Shown: piece after piece, positions 5,048 through 13,243 of the stretch | How positions within the stretch are numbered: the stretch's first letter is position 1 | How the letters are laid out: every line of letters begins with the position of its first letter | Origin: JAZDCJ01 sp036311985 | GTDB lineage: Bacteria; Actinomycetota; Actinomycetes; Actinomycetales; Micrococcaceae | DNA length: 14,105 bases | Direction: 5' to 3' (one strand) | NCBI RefSeq assembly: GCF_036311985.1 | Contig: NZ_JAZDCJ010000060.1 | Translations under genes and position numbers: made by a program | Notes under the pieces: generated by a model | The model's database searches: none | What the model saw: the letters and a program-made list of their open reading frames with translations, nothing else | What the model was told of the DNA's origin: nothing

Positions 5048-7288
5048 CTAGCCGGGCGGGACGGGGAATGCGGATCCGGAGGGCGGGCGCTCCCGCACGC
5101 CCCAGGACCCGGGGCGGTCGCCGAGGCGCAGTTGAAGGCTCCGCGCCGCGGCCAGCTCGGTGGTCGTGGTCCAGCTGCGTTCGAGGGGCCGGCCGTCGAG
5201 CCGGGCCTCCTGGACGTACTGCACGGGCCCGCCCGGCTCCGGGGCGCGGAAGCCCCGCGTCTCGATCGACAGCCCGCCGCCGGGGACCTCGAGCCGCGCG
5301 GAGCGGAACGACGGCGGGCCCAGCAGCACGATCCCCTGCCCGGCGACGGGGAACAGGCCCAGCGCCGCCCAGACGTACCAGGAGCTCAGTCCCCCGGAGT
5401 CGTCATTGCCGGGCAGCCCGCCGGGGCCGGTGCCGAACTGGTTCATCACGGCGGCGTGCACGACCTCGGCCGTCCGGTCGGGGCGGCCGGCGTAGTGGTA
5501 GGCCCACGGGGCGTCCAGGTCCGGCTCGTTGTTCAGTCCCTCGAAGCGCCCGAGCGCGTACCCGGCCTCCATCTCCGGCGCCCCCGGGCGCCGGCCGGGC
5601 TGGCTCACGGCGGAGGCGCCGAAGCCGAAGAAGCGGTCCAGCAGCCGGGTGAAGGCCGCGTCGCCGCCCGCGAGCGCAATCCGGGAACGCATGTCCGGCA
5701 GGAGCCGGAACGAGTAGTTCCACGCGCCGCCCTCGTAGTAGGTCGAGGGGCGCAGCAGGCCCGTGGCGGGATCAAAGGCGTTGCGCCACCACGTCGCCGG
5801 CTCGTCGAGCTCCGCCGCCAGGTGGTGATCGCCGACGCGGCGGGCGATCTGCGCCGCGCACCAGTAGCCGACGGCCAGGTCCAGCGTGTGGCTCAACGGC
5901 TCGGCGGAGCCGTGGAGGAGGAAGTCCTCGCCGTAGCCGCGGCGCAGGTCGTGGTGCAGGTGGACGAGGGCCCGGTCCCAGTCCAGCCCGGGCAGCCCGC
6001 GAGCGCAGAGCTCGGCGAGGAAGGTGTGGGCGAGCGCGCTGCCCTGCCGGGAGAAGCGGTCGGCGCCGCGGGCCATCCGGTAGCCGATCGGGAAGTTGCC
6101 TTCCTCCTCGCAGATCGTCACGAGGGCGTTGGCGAGCTCGACGGCGCGGTCCGGGAAGAGGAGCGCCAGGAGCGGCAACTGCGTGCGGTAGATGTCCCAC
6201 AGCGTGCACAGGTCGAACGCGAACGCCCCGTGCCCGGGCCAGAACGGGCTCTCGTCGGGCGCGAACGCCGGCTTGACGAGCGAGTGGTAGAGGGCGGTCG
6301 AGAACACGGTCTGACGTCCGGCGTCGTCCGCGTCCACCCGCACCGCGCCCAGGTGCACGTCCCACGCCGCCCGGGCCGCCCCGGAGACCCGGGCGAACGC
6401 GCCGGGGCCGGATCCCCCGTCCCGCTCGAGGTTGGCCCGCGCCTGCTCGGGGCCGCGCAGGGAGAAGCCGATCCGCACCTCGACGGGCGCCTCGGGCGCG
6501 GCGGCCCCCGCCCACAGGAGCCCGAAACCGCGGAGCGTCGTGGGCCGGATCGCGTCGAAGTCGAGCCGCGAACCGCCGCGCATCAGGCGGCGGTCGTACC
6601 AGAGCATCTGCTGCCAGCCCAGGGCGTCGCACTCGATGTGCACGGAGAGCGGGGCGCCCTCGACGACGATGCGGCCCTGGGCGACGCCCGGCGCCACGAG
6701 CTCCAGGTGGGCGCGCAGCGGCACCGTCTCACCGTGCGGGATCGCGAGCCCGCCCTGGGAGAAGTCGACGACGATCCGCGCGTCCTCGTGGCGCGGGAAG
6801 ACGTAGCGGTGCACGACCGACTTGGGCCCCGCGACGAGCTCGGCCCGGACCCCGGAATCCAGCGTGGCCGCGTAGTAGCCGGGGACCGCCCGCTCGTCGC
6901 CGAGGCCGTAGGCGGTGCCGAGCGCGTCGAGCGGCTGGAGCATGGGCGTGACGCGGAAGTAGTTGTAGTACTTGCGGATCGCGCCCGTGCCCGATTGCTG
7001 GAAATGCGTGAAGCCGCTCGCCTCCTGGCGGGACCGGATCTCCTCGGGCACGCCCTCCGTCGCGAGCCCGTACCGGCCGTAGCCCGTGGGATAGGCGCCC
7101 GAGTACGCGCACGCCGAGACCATGCCGAACGGGTAGGCCGCGCCCGGGTGCGTGTTGCCGATCTGCGGCTTGGGAAACCACCACGTCGCGGCCAGGCCCA
7201 CGGGCTCCGGCAGAGCCGTGGGGGCGGTCCCGATGAACGGATCGACCGCCGCCGCCGGGCCCGCCGCGCGGGGCGCGTGCTCTTCCAT
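5048..7288 (-). CDS. GH92-family alpha-mannosidase-like hydrolase
   Basis: This 746-residue protein matches the GH92 pattern throughout: DPFIGT (16-21), GNTHPGAAYPFGMV (44-57), FTHFQQSGTG (93-102), LWDIYRTQLP (363-372), EGNFPIGYRM (396-405), EGGAWNYSF (519-527), NNEPDLDAPWAYHYAG (586-601) and GGLPGNDDSGGLSSWYVWAALG (623-644, with the GNDD aspartates 629-630). GH92 enzymes are calcium-dependent exo-alpha-mannosidases. The glutamate in EGGAWNY and an aspartate in GNDD should be the acid and base, and their spacing of about 110 residues agrees with what I recall for BT3990. There is no signal peptide, whereas many GH92 proteins are secreted, so the substrate is probably intracellular. The ATG at 7288 has no good ribosome-binding site but has a -10 box six bases upstream. 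The specific substrate is unknown. Confidence 0.9.
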   Translation of the reverse strand: MEEHAPRAAGPAAAVDPFIGTAPTALPEPVGLAATWWFPKPQIGNTHPGAAYPFGMVSACAYSGAYPTGYGRYGLATEGVPEEIRSRQEASGFTHFQQSGTGAIRKYYNYFRVTPMLQPLDALGTAYGLGDERAVPGYYAATLDSGVRAELVAGPKSVVHRYVFPRHEDARIVVDFSQGGLAIPHGETVPLRAHLELVAPGVAQGRIVVEGAPLSVHIECDALGWQQMLWYDRRLMRGGSRLDFDAIRPTTLRGFGLLWAGAAAPEAPVEVRIGFSLRGPEQARANLERDGGSGPGAFARVSGAARAAWDVHLGAVRVDADDAGRQTVFSTALYHSLVKPAFAPDESPFWPGHGAFAFDLCTLWDIYRTQLPLLALLFPDRAVELANALVTICEEEGNFPIGYRMARGADRFSRQGSALAHTFLAELCARGLPGLDWDRALVHLHHDLRRGYGEDFLLHGSAEPLSHTLDLAVGYWCAAQIARRVGDHHLAAELDEPATWWRNAFDPATGLLRPSTYYEGGAWNYSFRLLPDMRSRIALAGGDAAFTRLLDRFFGFGASAVSQPGRRPGAPEMEAGYALGRFEGLNNEPDLDAPWAYHYAGRPDRTAEVVHAAVMNQFGTGPGGLPGNDDSGGLSSWYVWAALGLFPVAGQGIVLLGPPSFRSARLEVPGGGLSIETRGFRAPEPGGPVQYVQEARLDGRPLERSWTTTTELAAARSLQLRLGDRPGSWGVRERPPSGSAFPVPPG

Positions 7289-7294
7289 GGCCCC

Positions 7295-7300
7295 ACGCTA
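7295..7300 (-). promoter_or_regulatory. -10 box giving a leaderless GH92 transcript
   Basis: On the minus strand TAGCGT is followed by GGGGCC and then ATG 7288. This would start transcription at the ATG and give the hydrolase gene its own promoter, 59 bases after the iron-uptake fusion gene. The -35 region is not convincing. Confidence 0.4.
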
Positions 7301-7347
7301 GGCGCGGGACGTGTCGCCCCTGTTTCGCGCCGGTAAAGCCGCGGAGA

Positions 7348-9240
7348 CTAGCCTTCCGCCTTGCCGCGGCGCCAATAGCCCATAAAGGCGACCTGCTTGC
7401 GGTCGATCCCGACGTCGCGGACGAGGTAGCGGCGCAGCTCCTTGATCACGCCCGCCTCGCCGGCGATCCACGCGTAGAACGGCGCCGAGGTGCCCTGCGT
7501 GGTCTCCCACAGGATCGTCGCATCCACGTCGACGTCCTCCGGCTCGGCCGGTGCGCCGGCGGCGCCCTCCGCGCCCGCCTCCGGCGCGCGGACGGCCTCG
7601 CGCACCGCGGCGTCGAGCAGCTCGCCGTGGGCGCGGCCCTCGCGCGGGAGCCAGCGCACCGCGACGCCGGAGCGGCTCGGGCCGTCCAGGACGTCCGCGG
7701 CCGTCGGGACCTCGATGAGCGCGTCGCCCGTGAAGCCGGCCGGGAGGGCGTCGAGGATGGAGCAGATCGCCGGCGCGGCGGTCTCGTCGCCCGCGAGCAG
7801 GAGGCGCCGGGCGGCGCCGGGACGGAACTCGACGCCACCGTAGTCCGGACCCGTCAGGCGGCCGTTGGGGCCGAGCAGCGTCAGCGGGTCCCCGGCCACC
7901 GCGCCGGCCGCCCACACGGACGCCGGACCGCCGACGAGCCGGCCGTCCTCCTCGTGGACGTGCATGACGAAGTCGATGTCGATCTCGGGCCCGTCGCCCA
8001 GGTTCCCGGGGTGGCCCGCGGCGCGGTGCGCGCGGATCGTGTAGGTGCGCATGGAGCCGCGGACCGCCGGATCCAGGGCGAGCCACGCGCGGTACCAGCC
8101 CGCTGCCTCGTCCTCCGAGATCGTGCCGTCCGGGCGCAGTGAGGCGAACGGGTCGTCCCCGCCGGCCGGGGCGCCCTCGGGCGGGATGATGGCCTTGACC
8201 CGCACGTCCAGCGGGTGCCCGCCGACGCCGAAGTGGGCCAGGTCCTCCCCCGTGAAGGTGATGCGGCGGAAGCCCGGGCCGAGGTCCTGGACCGCGCCGA
8301 CCGTGAGGCGGTAGGCGAGGGTCGGGCAGACCTCGGCGGAGGGGCGCGCGGACGGCGCGGCCCCGGCGTCGTCCGCGGCATCCGCGGCGTCGCCGGCCTC
8401 CGCGGCGAGCTCCGCCATGGCCTGCGCCGCGTCCCCCGCCGAGCCGGGCTCGACGACGCGGTTGCGCCCGATCGGCAGCACGAGCGGCGTGCCCGCGACC
8501 GGGTCCGGGATCACGCGGCACTCCATGCCGAACACGTCGCGCACGACCTCTTCCGTGACGACGCCGGCCGGGGAGCCCTCGGCGACGATCCGCCCCTTCT
8601 TCAGGGCCACGAGGTGGTCGGCATAGCGGGCGGCCAGGTTCAGGTCGTGGAGCACGATCGCCACGGTGGTGCCGCGGCTGCGGTTCAGCTCGGAGACGAC
8701 GTCGAGCACCTCGAGCTGGTGGGAGACGTCGAGGAAGGTCGTGGGCTCGTCGAGGAGGAGCAGCTCGGTCTCCTGCGCGAGCGCCATCGCGATCCAGACG
8801 CGCTGGCGCTGGCCCCCGGAAAGCTCGTCGATGGGCCGCTCGGCGAGCTCGGCCGTGCCCGTGGCGGCGAGGGCGCGTTCGACGGCGGCGTCGTCGTCCG
8901 CGGACCAGCGGCGGAACCAGCCCTGGTGCGGGTAGCGGCCGCGGCCCACGAGCTCGGCGACCGTGATCCCGTCGGGCGCGATCGGCGACTGCGGCAGCAG
9001 CCCGAGCACGCGCGCGACCTCGCGGGCGGGCTCGGTGTGGATGTCCTTGCCGTCGAGCAGCACGGTGCCCCCGGCCGGCTTGAGCAGCCGCGAGAGCCCG
9101 CGCAGCAGGGTCGACTTGCCGCAGCCGTTGGCGCCCACGATCATCGTGATCTTCCCGGCCGGCAGCTCGAGGGTCAGGTCCTCGACGATGCGGGCGTCGT
9201 CGTAGGACAGCGTCAGTTCGTTCGCCTGCAGGGTGGTCAT
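7348..9240 (-). CDS. Siderophore ABC ATPase fused to siderophore-interacting reductase
   Basis: This single 630-residue frame holds two proteins usually separate. Residues 1-258 are a FepC-like ATPase: Walker A GANGCGKST (36-44), Q84, signature LSGGQRQR (140-147), Walker B LLLLDEP (160-166), H198. An Ala/Asp-rich linker follows (about 262-303). Residues 304-630 are a ViuB/SIP-type flavoprotein: FRRITFTGEDL (325-335), the FAD-binding RTYTIRA (398-404), NAD(P)H-side LLAGDETAAPAI (481-492), and the family-typical end KQVAFMGYWRRGKAE (615-629). It should energise Fe-siderophore import and then reduce the iron to release it. ATG 9240 lies two bases after the permease stop; upstream in-frame sequence shadows the permease gene. 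I see no frameshift, and both domains keep their key residues. Confidence 0.93.
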   Translation of the reverse strand: MTTLQANELTLSYDDARIVEDLTLELPAGKITMIVGANGCGKSTLLRGLSRLLKPAGGTVLLDGKDIHTEPAREVARVLGLLPQSPIAPDGITVAELVGRGRYPHQGWFRRWSADDDAAVERALAATGTAELAERPIDELSGGQRQRVWIAMALAQETELLLLDEPTTFLDVSHQLEVLDVVSELNRSRGTTVAIVLHDLNLAARYADHLVALKKGRIVAEGSPAGVVTEEVVRDVFGMECRVIPDPVAGTPLVLPIGRNRVVEPGSAGDAAQAMAELAAEAGDAADAADDAGAAPSARPSAEVCPTLAYRLTVGAVQDLGPGFRRITFTGEDLAHFGVGGHPLDVRVKAIIPPEGAPAGGDDPFASLRPDGTISEDEAAGWYRAWLALDPAVRGSMRTYTIRAHRAAGHPGNLGDGPEIDIDFVMHVHEEDGRLVGGPASVWAAGAVAGDPLTLLGPNGRLTGPDYGGVEFRPGAARRLLLAGDETAAPAICSILDALPAGFTGDALIEVPTAADVLDGPSRSGVAVRWLPREGRAHGELLDAAVREAVRAPEAGAEGAAGAPAEPEDVDVDATILWETTQGTSAPFYAWIAGEAGVIKELRRYLVRDVGIDRKQVAFMGYWRRGKAEG

Positions 9241-9242
9241 GG

Positions 9243-10286
9243 TCAGCCTCCGGTTCCTCGGGAGTTGGAGCGCACCAGCAGCCAGAGGAGGAACGGTGCG
9301 CCGAGCGCGCCGGTCACCACCCCCACGGGCAGGCTGGTTGCGCCGAATGCGTTGGAGCCCGCGAACTCCGCGCCGAGCACCAGGACGGCGCCGGTGAGCG
9401 CGGAGCAGAGCAGGCTGGGCCGCCCGCCGCAGAGCATGCGGGCGATCGGGCCGGACAGGAACGCGACGAACGCGAGCGGTCCGGTGACGGAGATCGCCGC
9501 GGCGCACAGGGCCACGCCGACGACGACGATGCCGAGCCGCGTGGCACGGACGTTCAGTCCCAGCGCCGCGGCGGAGTCGTCGCCGAGGGCGAGGATGCGC
9601 AGCCGCGCGGAGGCGAACGCCGCGAGCGGGAAGAGCACGGCGAGGGCCGCGGCCAGGATCCCGGCGCGCTCCCACGTGCTCGTGTTGAGCGAGCCGACGA
9701 GCCAGTGCAGGGCCTCGCCCGCCGTGCGCACGTCGGTCCGGGTCAGCAGGTAGTTGATGACGGCCTGGAGCATCGCGGCGAAGCCGATGCCCATGAGGAT
9801 GAGCCGCCCGCCCGTGTGCCGGCCGGAGTCCGCGAGGGCGTAGAGGGCCAGCGCGACGGCGAGGCCGCCGAAGAACGCGAGCGCCCCCAGCGCGGGACCC
9901 TGCAGGGAGAAGACGAGGATGCCGACGACGGCGGCGGCCGCGGAACCGTAGCCGACGCCGATCACGTCGGGGCTCGCGAGGGGGTTGCGCAGGAGCGTCT
10001 GGAACGTCGAACCGGACGCGCCGAATGCCGCGCCGGCGAGGATCCCGACGACGGCTGCCGGCAGCCGGTCGTCCATGACGATGAAGCTCACGCCCTGGAT
10101 CGTCCGGCCGCCGAGGACGGCGAGGAAGTCCGGCAGCGACACCACGAAGGTGCCGAGGAGGACCTTGCAGAAGAAGAGGACGACGACGGCGCCCGCGAGG
10201 GCGGCGGCGACGGTGCGGGTGCGGCGGCGCGAGGCGTGGCCGGGGGCCGGGACCGCGCGCTCGGCCCGGGTCGCGGGGGCGCTCAC
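9243..10286 (-). CDS. FecCD-type siderophore ABC permease
   Basis: This 347-residue integral membrane protein is a BtuC/FecCD permease (FepG-like) that forms half of the import channel. After a 25-residue basic cytoplasmic N-terminus it has about nine or ten hydrophobic segments. The family region FQTLLRNPLASPDVIGVGYG occupies 95-114, and the C-terminal half contains LALGDDSAAALGLN, the ATPase-contact region. The start is GTG 10286, overlapping the TGA of the first permease (GTGA), and the ATPase fusion begins two bases after its stop. Translational coupling across all three genes is likely. The ligand is inferred to be a ferric siderophore from the SIP partner; the class also includes heme and cobalamin permeases. 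Confidence 0.93.
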   Translation of the reverse strand: MSAPATRAERAVPAPGHASRRRTRTVAAALAGAVVVLFFCKVLLGTFVVSLPDFLAVLGGRTIQGVSFIVMDDRLPAAVVGILAGAAFGASGSTFQTLLRNPLASPDVIGVGYGSAAAAVVGILVFSLQGPALGALAFFGGLAVALALYALADSGRHTGGRLILMGIGFAAMLQAVINYLLTRTDVRTAGEALHWLVGSLNTSTWERAGILAAALAVLFPLAAFASARLRILALGDDSAAALGLNVRATRLGIVVVGVALCAAAISVTGPLAFVAFLSGPIARMLCGGRPSLLCSALTGAVLVLGAEFAGSNAFGATSLPVGVVTGALGAPFLLWLLVRSNSRGTGG

Positions 10287-11278
10287 AGGGTCACCTGCTT
10301 CCGGGTGCGGATGAGCCAGATGAAGACGGGGGCGCCGATGACGGCCGTCATGACGCCGACCTGGACCTCCGACGGCGGCAGCAGGACGCGGCCCGTGACG
10401 TCGGCGAGCAGCAGCAGGACGGGCCCGGCGAGGAGCGAGAGCGGCAGCACGGTGCGGTAGTCGCCGCCCGTGAGCGCGCGGACGGCGTGCGGCACGACGA
10501 GGCCGACGAACGCGATCGGCCCGGCCAGCGCCGTGGCGCCGCCGCAGAGCAGGACGATCCCGAGACCGGAGACGAGACGGGCGCGGCCGACGCGGATCCC
10601 GAGGCCGCGGGCGGCGTCGTCCCCGAGGGCGAGGGCGTTGAAGAGGCGGGCCGAGCCGAGCGCGATCAGCGCGCCGACGGCGAGGAAGCCGGCGACCTGG
10701 GCGGCGTCCTCGAGCGGGCGGGCGGCGAGCGTGCCGACCTGCCAGAAGCGGAAGCCGTCCAGCGCGGTGCGGCTCGTCAGGAGCACGGCGTTCATGAGGC
10801 TCGTGAGCCCCGCGGCCAGGGCGGCGCCCGCGAGGGCGAGCTTGACCGGCGTCGCACCCTCCCTCCCGATGCTGGCGACGAGGTAGACGACGACGGCGCC
10901 GAGGGCGGCGCCGGCGAACGCGAACCAGATGTACCCGGTGAGGCTTCCGATCCCGAAGAAGGAGATGCCCGCGACGACCGCGAGCGCCGCGCCGGCGTTG
11001 ATGCCGAGGATCCCCGGGTCGGCGAGGGGGTTGCGGGTCACGCCCTGCATCGCGGCGCCGGCGAGGCCCAGGGCGGCGCCGACCATGAGCCCGACGACGG
11101 TGCGGGGAATGCGCGTCTGGACCACGACGTGGTCTCCGTTCTCCGGGTCCGTGGCCGTGAGGGCCTCCCAGACCGTGGACAGGCTCAGGGGCCGGGCCCC
11201 CACCGCGATCGAGAGGAAAACGGCGGCGACGAGCACGGTGAGCAGGACGGCGCCGAGCAGGGGCGCCTTGGCCCTCAT
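10283..11278 (-). CDS. FecCD-type siderophore ABC permease
   Basis: This 331-residue membrane protein is the second BtuC/FecCD subunit (FepD-like). It begins with a hydrophobic segment (about 7-28), and the family motif AAMQGVTRNPLADPGILGIN lies at about 75-94. LALGDDAARGLGIRVG marks the cytoplasmic loop that docks to the ATPase. ATG 11278 has AAGGAG eight bases upstream. It should pair with the following permease as a heterodimer. Only 26 bases separate it from the divergent hydrolase gene at 11305, so its promoter must lie partly inside that gene, or its transcript must come from further upstream antisense through the hydrolase gene. Confidence 0.93.
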   Translation of the reverse strand: MRAKAPLLGAVLLTVLVAAVFLSIAVGARPLSLSTVWEALTATDPENGDHVVVQTRIPRTVVGLMVGAALGLAGAAMQGVTRNPLADPGILGINAGAALAVVAGISFFGIGSLTGYIWFAFAGAALGAVVVYLVASIGREGATPVKLALAGAALAAGLTSLMNAVLLTSRTALDGFRFWQVGTLAARPLEDAAQVAGFLAVGALIALGSARLFNALALGDDAARGLGIRVGRARLVSGLGIVLLCGGATALAGPIAFVGLVVPHAVRALTGGDYRTVLPLSLLAGPVLLLLADVTGRVLLPPSEVQVGVMTAVIGAPVFIWLIRTRKQVTL

Positions 11279-11292
11279 GCCGTGCTCCTTCC

Positions 11293-11298
11293 TAGACT
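11293..11298 (+). promoter_or_regulatory. -10 box giving a leaderless MBL-hydrolase transcript
   Basis: TAGACT, then GGGGCC, then ATG 11305 is almost identical to the arrangement before the MarR gene. TTGGCC at 11268-11273 is a possible -35 with 19-base spacing, and lies inside the divergent permease gene. Confidence 0.45.
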
Positions 11299-11304
11299 GG
11301 GGCC

Positions 11305-12072
11305 ATGCAGCCCGAGATCACCGTGTTGACCGCCCCGAACCCGGGTCCCATGACCCTGGACGGAACCAATTCCTACATCCTGCGCGCGCCGGGCTCCGGC
11401 TCCACGGTGGTCGTGGACCCCGGGCCGGACGAGGCCGGACACCTCGCCGCGCTCGCGGCGGCCGGCCGCGTCGAGCTCGTGCTGATCACCCACCGGCATC
11501 CCGACCACACGGCGGGGATCGACGCCTTCCACGCGCTGACGGGCGCGCCCGTGCGCGCCGCGCTGGACGGGTTCTGCCGGGACGCCGGGCCGCTCGCCGA
11601 CGGCGAGGTGCTGCGTGCGGGCGGCCTGGCCCTCCAAGTGGTCGCGACCCCGGGGCACACCTCCGATTCGCTGTGCTTCTTCGCCGCCGACGACGGCCCG
11701 GGGTCGATGCTGACCGGGGACACCGTCCTGGGCCGCGGGACCACGATCCTGGACTTCCCGGACGGGACGCTGGCCGACTACCTGGCCAGCCTCGACGTGC
11801 TCGACGGCTTCGCCGAAGCGGCCCTGCTCCCCGCCCACGGGCCGGCGCATCCGGCCCTGGGCCCCGTCGTCGCCGCCTACCGGGAGCACCGGCTTGAGCG
11901 GCTCGAGCAGGTGCGCGCCGCCGTCGCATCCCTCCAGGCGGCGGGCGGCCCGGCCGCGCCGGGCGTCGCCGAGGTGGCCGACGTCGTCTACGCGGACATC
12001 GACCCCTCGGTGCGCGGCGCGGCCGAGCATTCCGTGGCGGCCCAGCTGGCCTACCTCTTCGGAGACCGCTAG
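11305..12072 (+). CDS. MBL-fold metallo-hydrolase, LACTB2-like
   Basis: This 255-residue metallo-beta-lactamase-fold protein should bind two metal ions and hydrolyse an ester, thioester or phosphodiester; the substrate is unknown. The metal ligands are all present: H63, H65, D67, H68 in THRHPDHTAG, H118 in PGHTS, D139 in TGDT and H178 in PAHGP. The opening PNPGPMTLDGTNSYIL and the C-terminal helical region (about 190-253, HSVAAQLAYLF) are typical of LACTB2-like proteins, some of which are endoribonucleases. It has no signal peptide. It is transcribed against the surrounding iron genes and shares the bases CTAG (12069-12072) with the binding-protein gene, both ending in TAG. There is no room for a conventional terminator between them. 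Confidence 0.9.
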   Translation: MQPEITVLTAPNPGPMTLDGTNSYILRAPGSGSTVVVDPGPDEAGHLAALAAAGRVELVLITHRHPDHTAGIDAFHALTGAPVRAALDGFCRDAGPLADGEVLRAGGLALQVVATPGHTSDSLCFFAADDGPGSMLTGDTVLGRGTTILDFPDGTLADYLASLDVLDGFAEAALLPAHGPAHPALGPVVAAYREHRLERLEQVRAAVASLQAAGGPAAPGVAEVADVVYADIDPSVRGAAEHSVAAQLAYLFGDR

Positions 12073-13103
12073 TTCTTCGCGGCCTCGGCCGCCTCGACGG
12101 CGAGCGGGACGAACTCGTCGAGGGCCCACACGAGGCTCAGCGGGTTGGACGCCGAGATCGCGAGCGTGAGCTGGTCATCGCTCGTGGCGATCAGCCCGCC
12201 GTTCTTGATGCCCGGGATCTGCCCGATGAGCGGATCGGCGGCGATGGCCTCGTTCGTGGTCCCGGCCGGGACCCAGGTGAAGAAGACGTCCGACTCGAGC
12301 TCGTTGGCCCGCTCGGCGGCCCACGGGAAGTAGAACTGCCCCGACGGCGTGTTCTCCTCGACGACCGGCGCCTGCGTCATGCCGAGCGCGGTGAGGAAGC
12401 GGGGGCGGTTGTCGCCGCCGGCGTAGACGCTCAGGCTGCCCTCGGTGACCGTGAGGTCTCCCGCGATGAAGGTCGTGTCCTGGAAGACGGGGTTCGCGTC
12501 GGCGGCCGCGGCGATCTTGGACTCGACGTCCGCGATGACCTGCCCGGCCTCGGCCGACTTGCCGAGGGCCTCGCCGATGGCCTGCGTGGAGTCCTGCCAC
12601 TGGGCCGTGTAGTTCTCGGCGAGCGGGCCCACGACGGGGGCGATCCTCGAGAGCTTGTCGTACTCCTCCTGCGTCAGGCCGGAGTAGGGGGCCAGGATGA
12701 CGTCCGGGGCGACCTTGGCGATCTCCTCGAAGTTGATGCCGTCGGTCGGGTCGTACTGGACCGGGGCGTTCTCCGAGCCGATCGGGGCGCCGAGCTCCTC
12801 GAGCCTGGCGTCCTTCCAGTCGGTCGAGCCGTTCTCGTTCTGTCCCCAGATGTCCAGGTCCATGCCGGCGGGAACGACGCCGAGGGCCAGCGCGATGTCC
12901 GCATTGACCCACGAGACCGTGGCGACGCGCTCCGGCTGGGCCTCGATGACGGTCTCGCCGTAGAGGTGCTCGATCGTCACGGGGAAGGCGTCGGCCGCGG
13001 GCGCGGTCGTGCCGGGATCGGCGTCCGTGGAACCGCAGGCGGAGGCGCCGAGGACGACGGCGGCTGCGGCGGCGATCAGGGACGCGCGGCGGGTGATCTT
13101 CAT
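12069..13103 (-). CDS. Iron-siderophore substrate-binding lipoprotein
   Basis: This 344-residue protein captures ferric siderophore outside the membrane and delivers it to the FecCD permeases. The signal peptide MKITRRASLIAAAAAVVLG leads to C23 in GASAC, the likely lipidation site. The twin arginine at 5-6 makes Tat export possible. The mature part follows the FepB/FecB class III binding-protein plan: TIEHLYGETVIEAQPERVAT, a lobe with NFEEIAKVAPDVILAPYSGLT, a long bridging helix region (EALGKSAEAGQVIADVESKI), and a second lobe ending SLVWALDEFVPLA. ATG 13103 follows AAAGGA with six bases between. It is transcribed in the direction of the permeases but separated from them by the opposite-strand hydrolase gene. 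An iron box covers its promoter. Confidence 0.93.
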   Translation of the reverse strand: MKITRRASLIAAAAAVVLGASACGSTDADPGTTAPAADAFPVTIEHLYGETVIEAQPERVATVSWVNADIALALGVVPAGMDLDIWGQNENGSTDWKDARLEELGAPIGSENAPVQYDPTDGINFEEIAKVAPDVILAPYSGLTQEEYDKLSRIAPVVGPLAENYTAQWQDSTQAIGEALGKSAEAGQVIADVESKIAAAADANPVFQDTTFIAGDLTVTEGSLSVYAGGDNRPRFLTALGMTQAPVVEENTPSGQFYFPWAAERANELESDVFFTWVPAGTTNEAIAADPLIGQIPGIKNGGLIATSDDQLTLAISASNPLSLVWALDEFVPLAVEAAEAAKN

Positions 13104-13160
13104 GGGAGTCCTTTGGGTGTTGGGGTGGGTCGGAACGCGAACAGGGAATGACCCGCTTGG

Positions 13161-13179
13161 TAAGGTTAGCCTTGCAGAA
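13161..13179. promoter_or_regulatory. DtxR/IdeR-type iron box
   Basis: TAAGGTTAGCCTTGCAGAA matches 15 of 19 positions of the IdeR/DtxR consensus as I recall it (TWAGGTTAGSCTAACCTWA), with the first twelve all matching. It overlaps the predicted -10 of the binding-protein gene, so Fe(II)-loaded DtxR/IdeR should repress it. The divergent SDR gene begins 71 bases away and may also feel the site. Confidence 0.7.
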
Positions 13180-13192
13180 CCTCATGACGCAA
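13163..13192 (-). promoter_or_regulatory. Predicted promoter of the siderophore-binding protein
   Basis: On the minus strand, TTGCGT (13192-13187) and TAACCT (13168-13163) are 18 bases apart. The -10 lies within the iron box. This is the same -10 hexamer and spacing as the predicted exporter promoter. Confidence 0.5.
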
Positions 13193-13237
13193 AGGTCTCC
13201 TACCGTATTGTGGCGCGCGCAACACCCGGCGGCGCGT

Positions 13238-13243
13238 TACAGT
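13238..13243 (+). promoter_or_regulatory. -10 box giving a leaderless SDR transcript
   Basis: TACAGT ends seven bases before ATG 13251, with no ribosome-binding site between (CGGCATC). This fits a leaderless mRNA. The expected -35 position is GCGCGC, so the promoter is weak or activator-dependent. Confidence 0.4.

Noticed and set aside
7321..7335. TTTCGCGCCGGTAAA as a LacI-type operator upstream of GH92
   Set aside because: Only the outer TTT/AAA and a few inner bases are symmetric, and no LacI gene is present in the window.
4031..7336. 1101-codon plus-strand open frame over the GH92 and GT4 genes
   Set aside because: It is an antisense shadow created by extreme GC content; the minus-strand proteins carry full family motifs.
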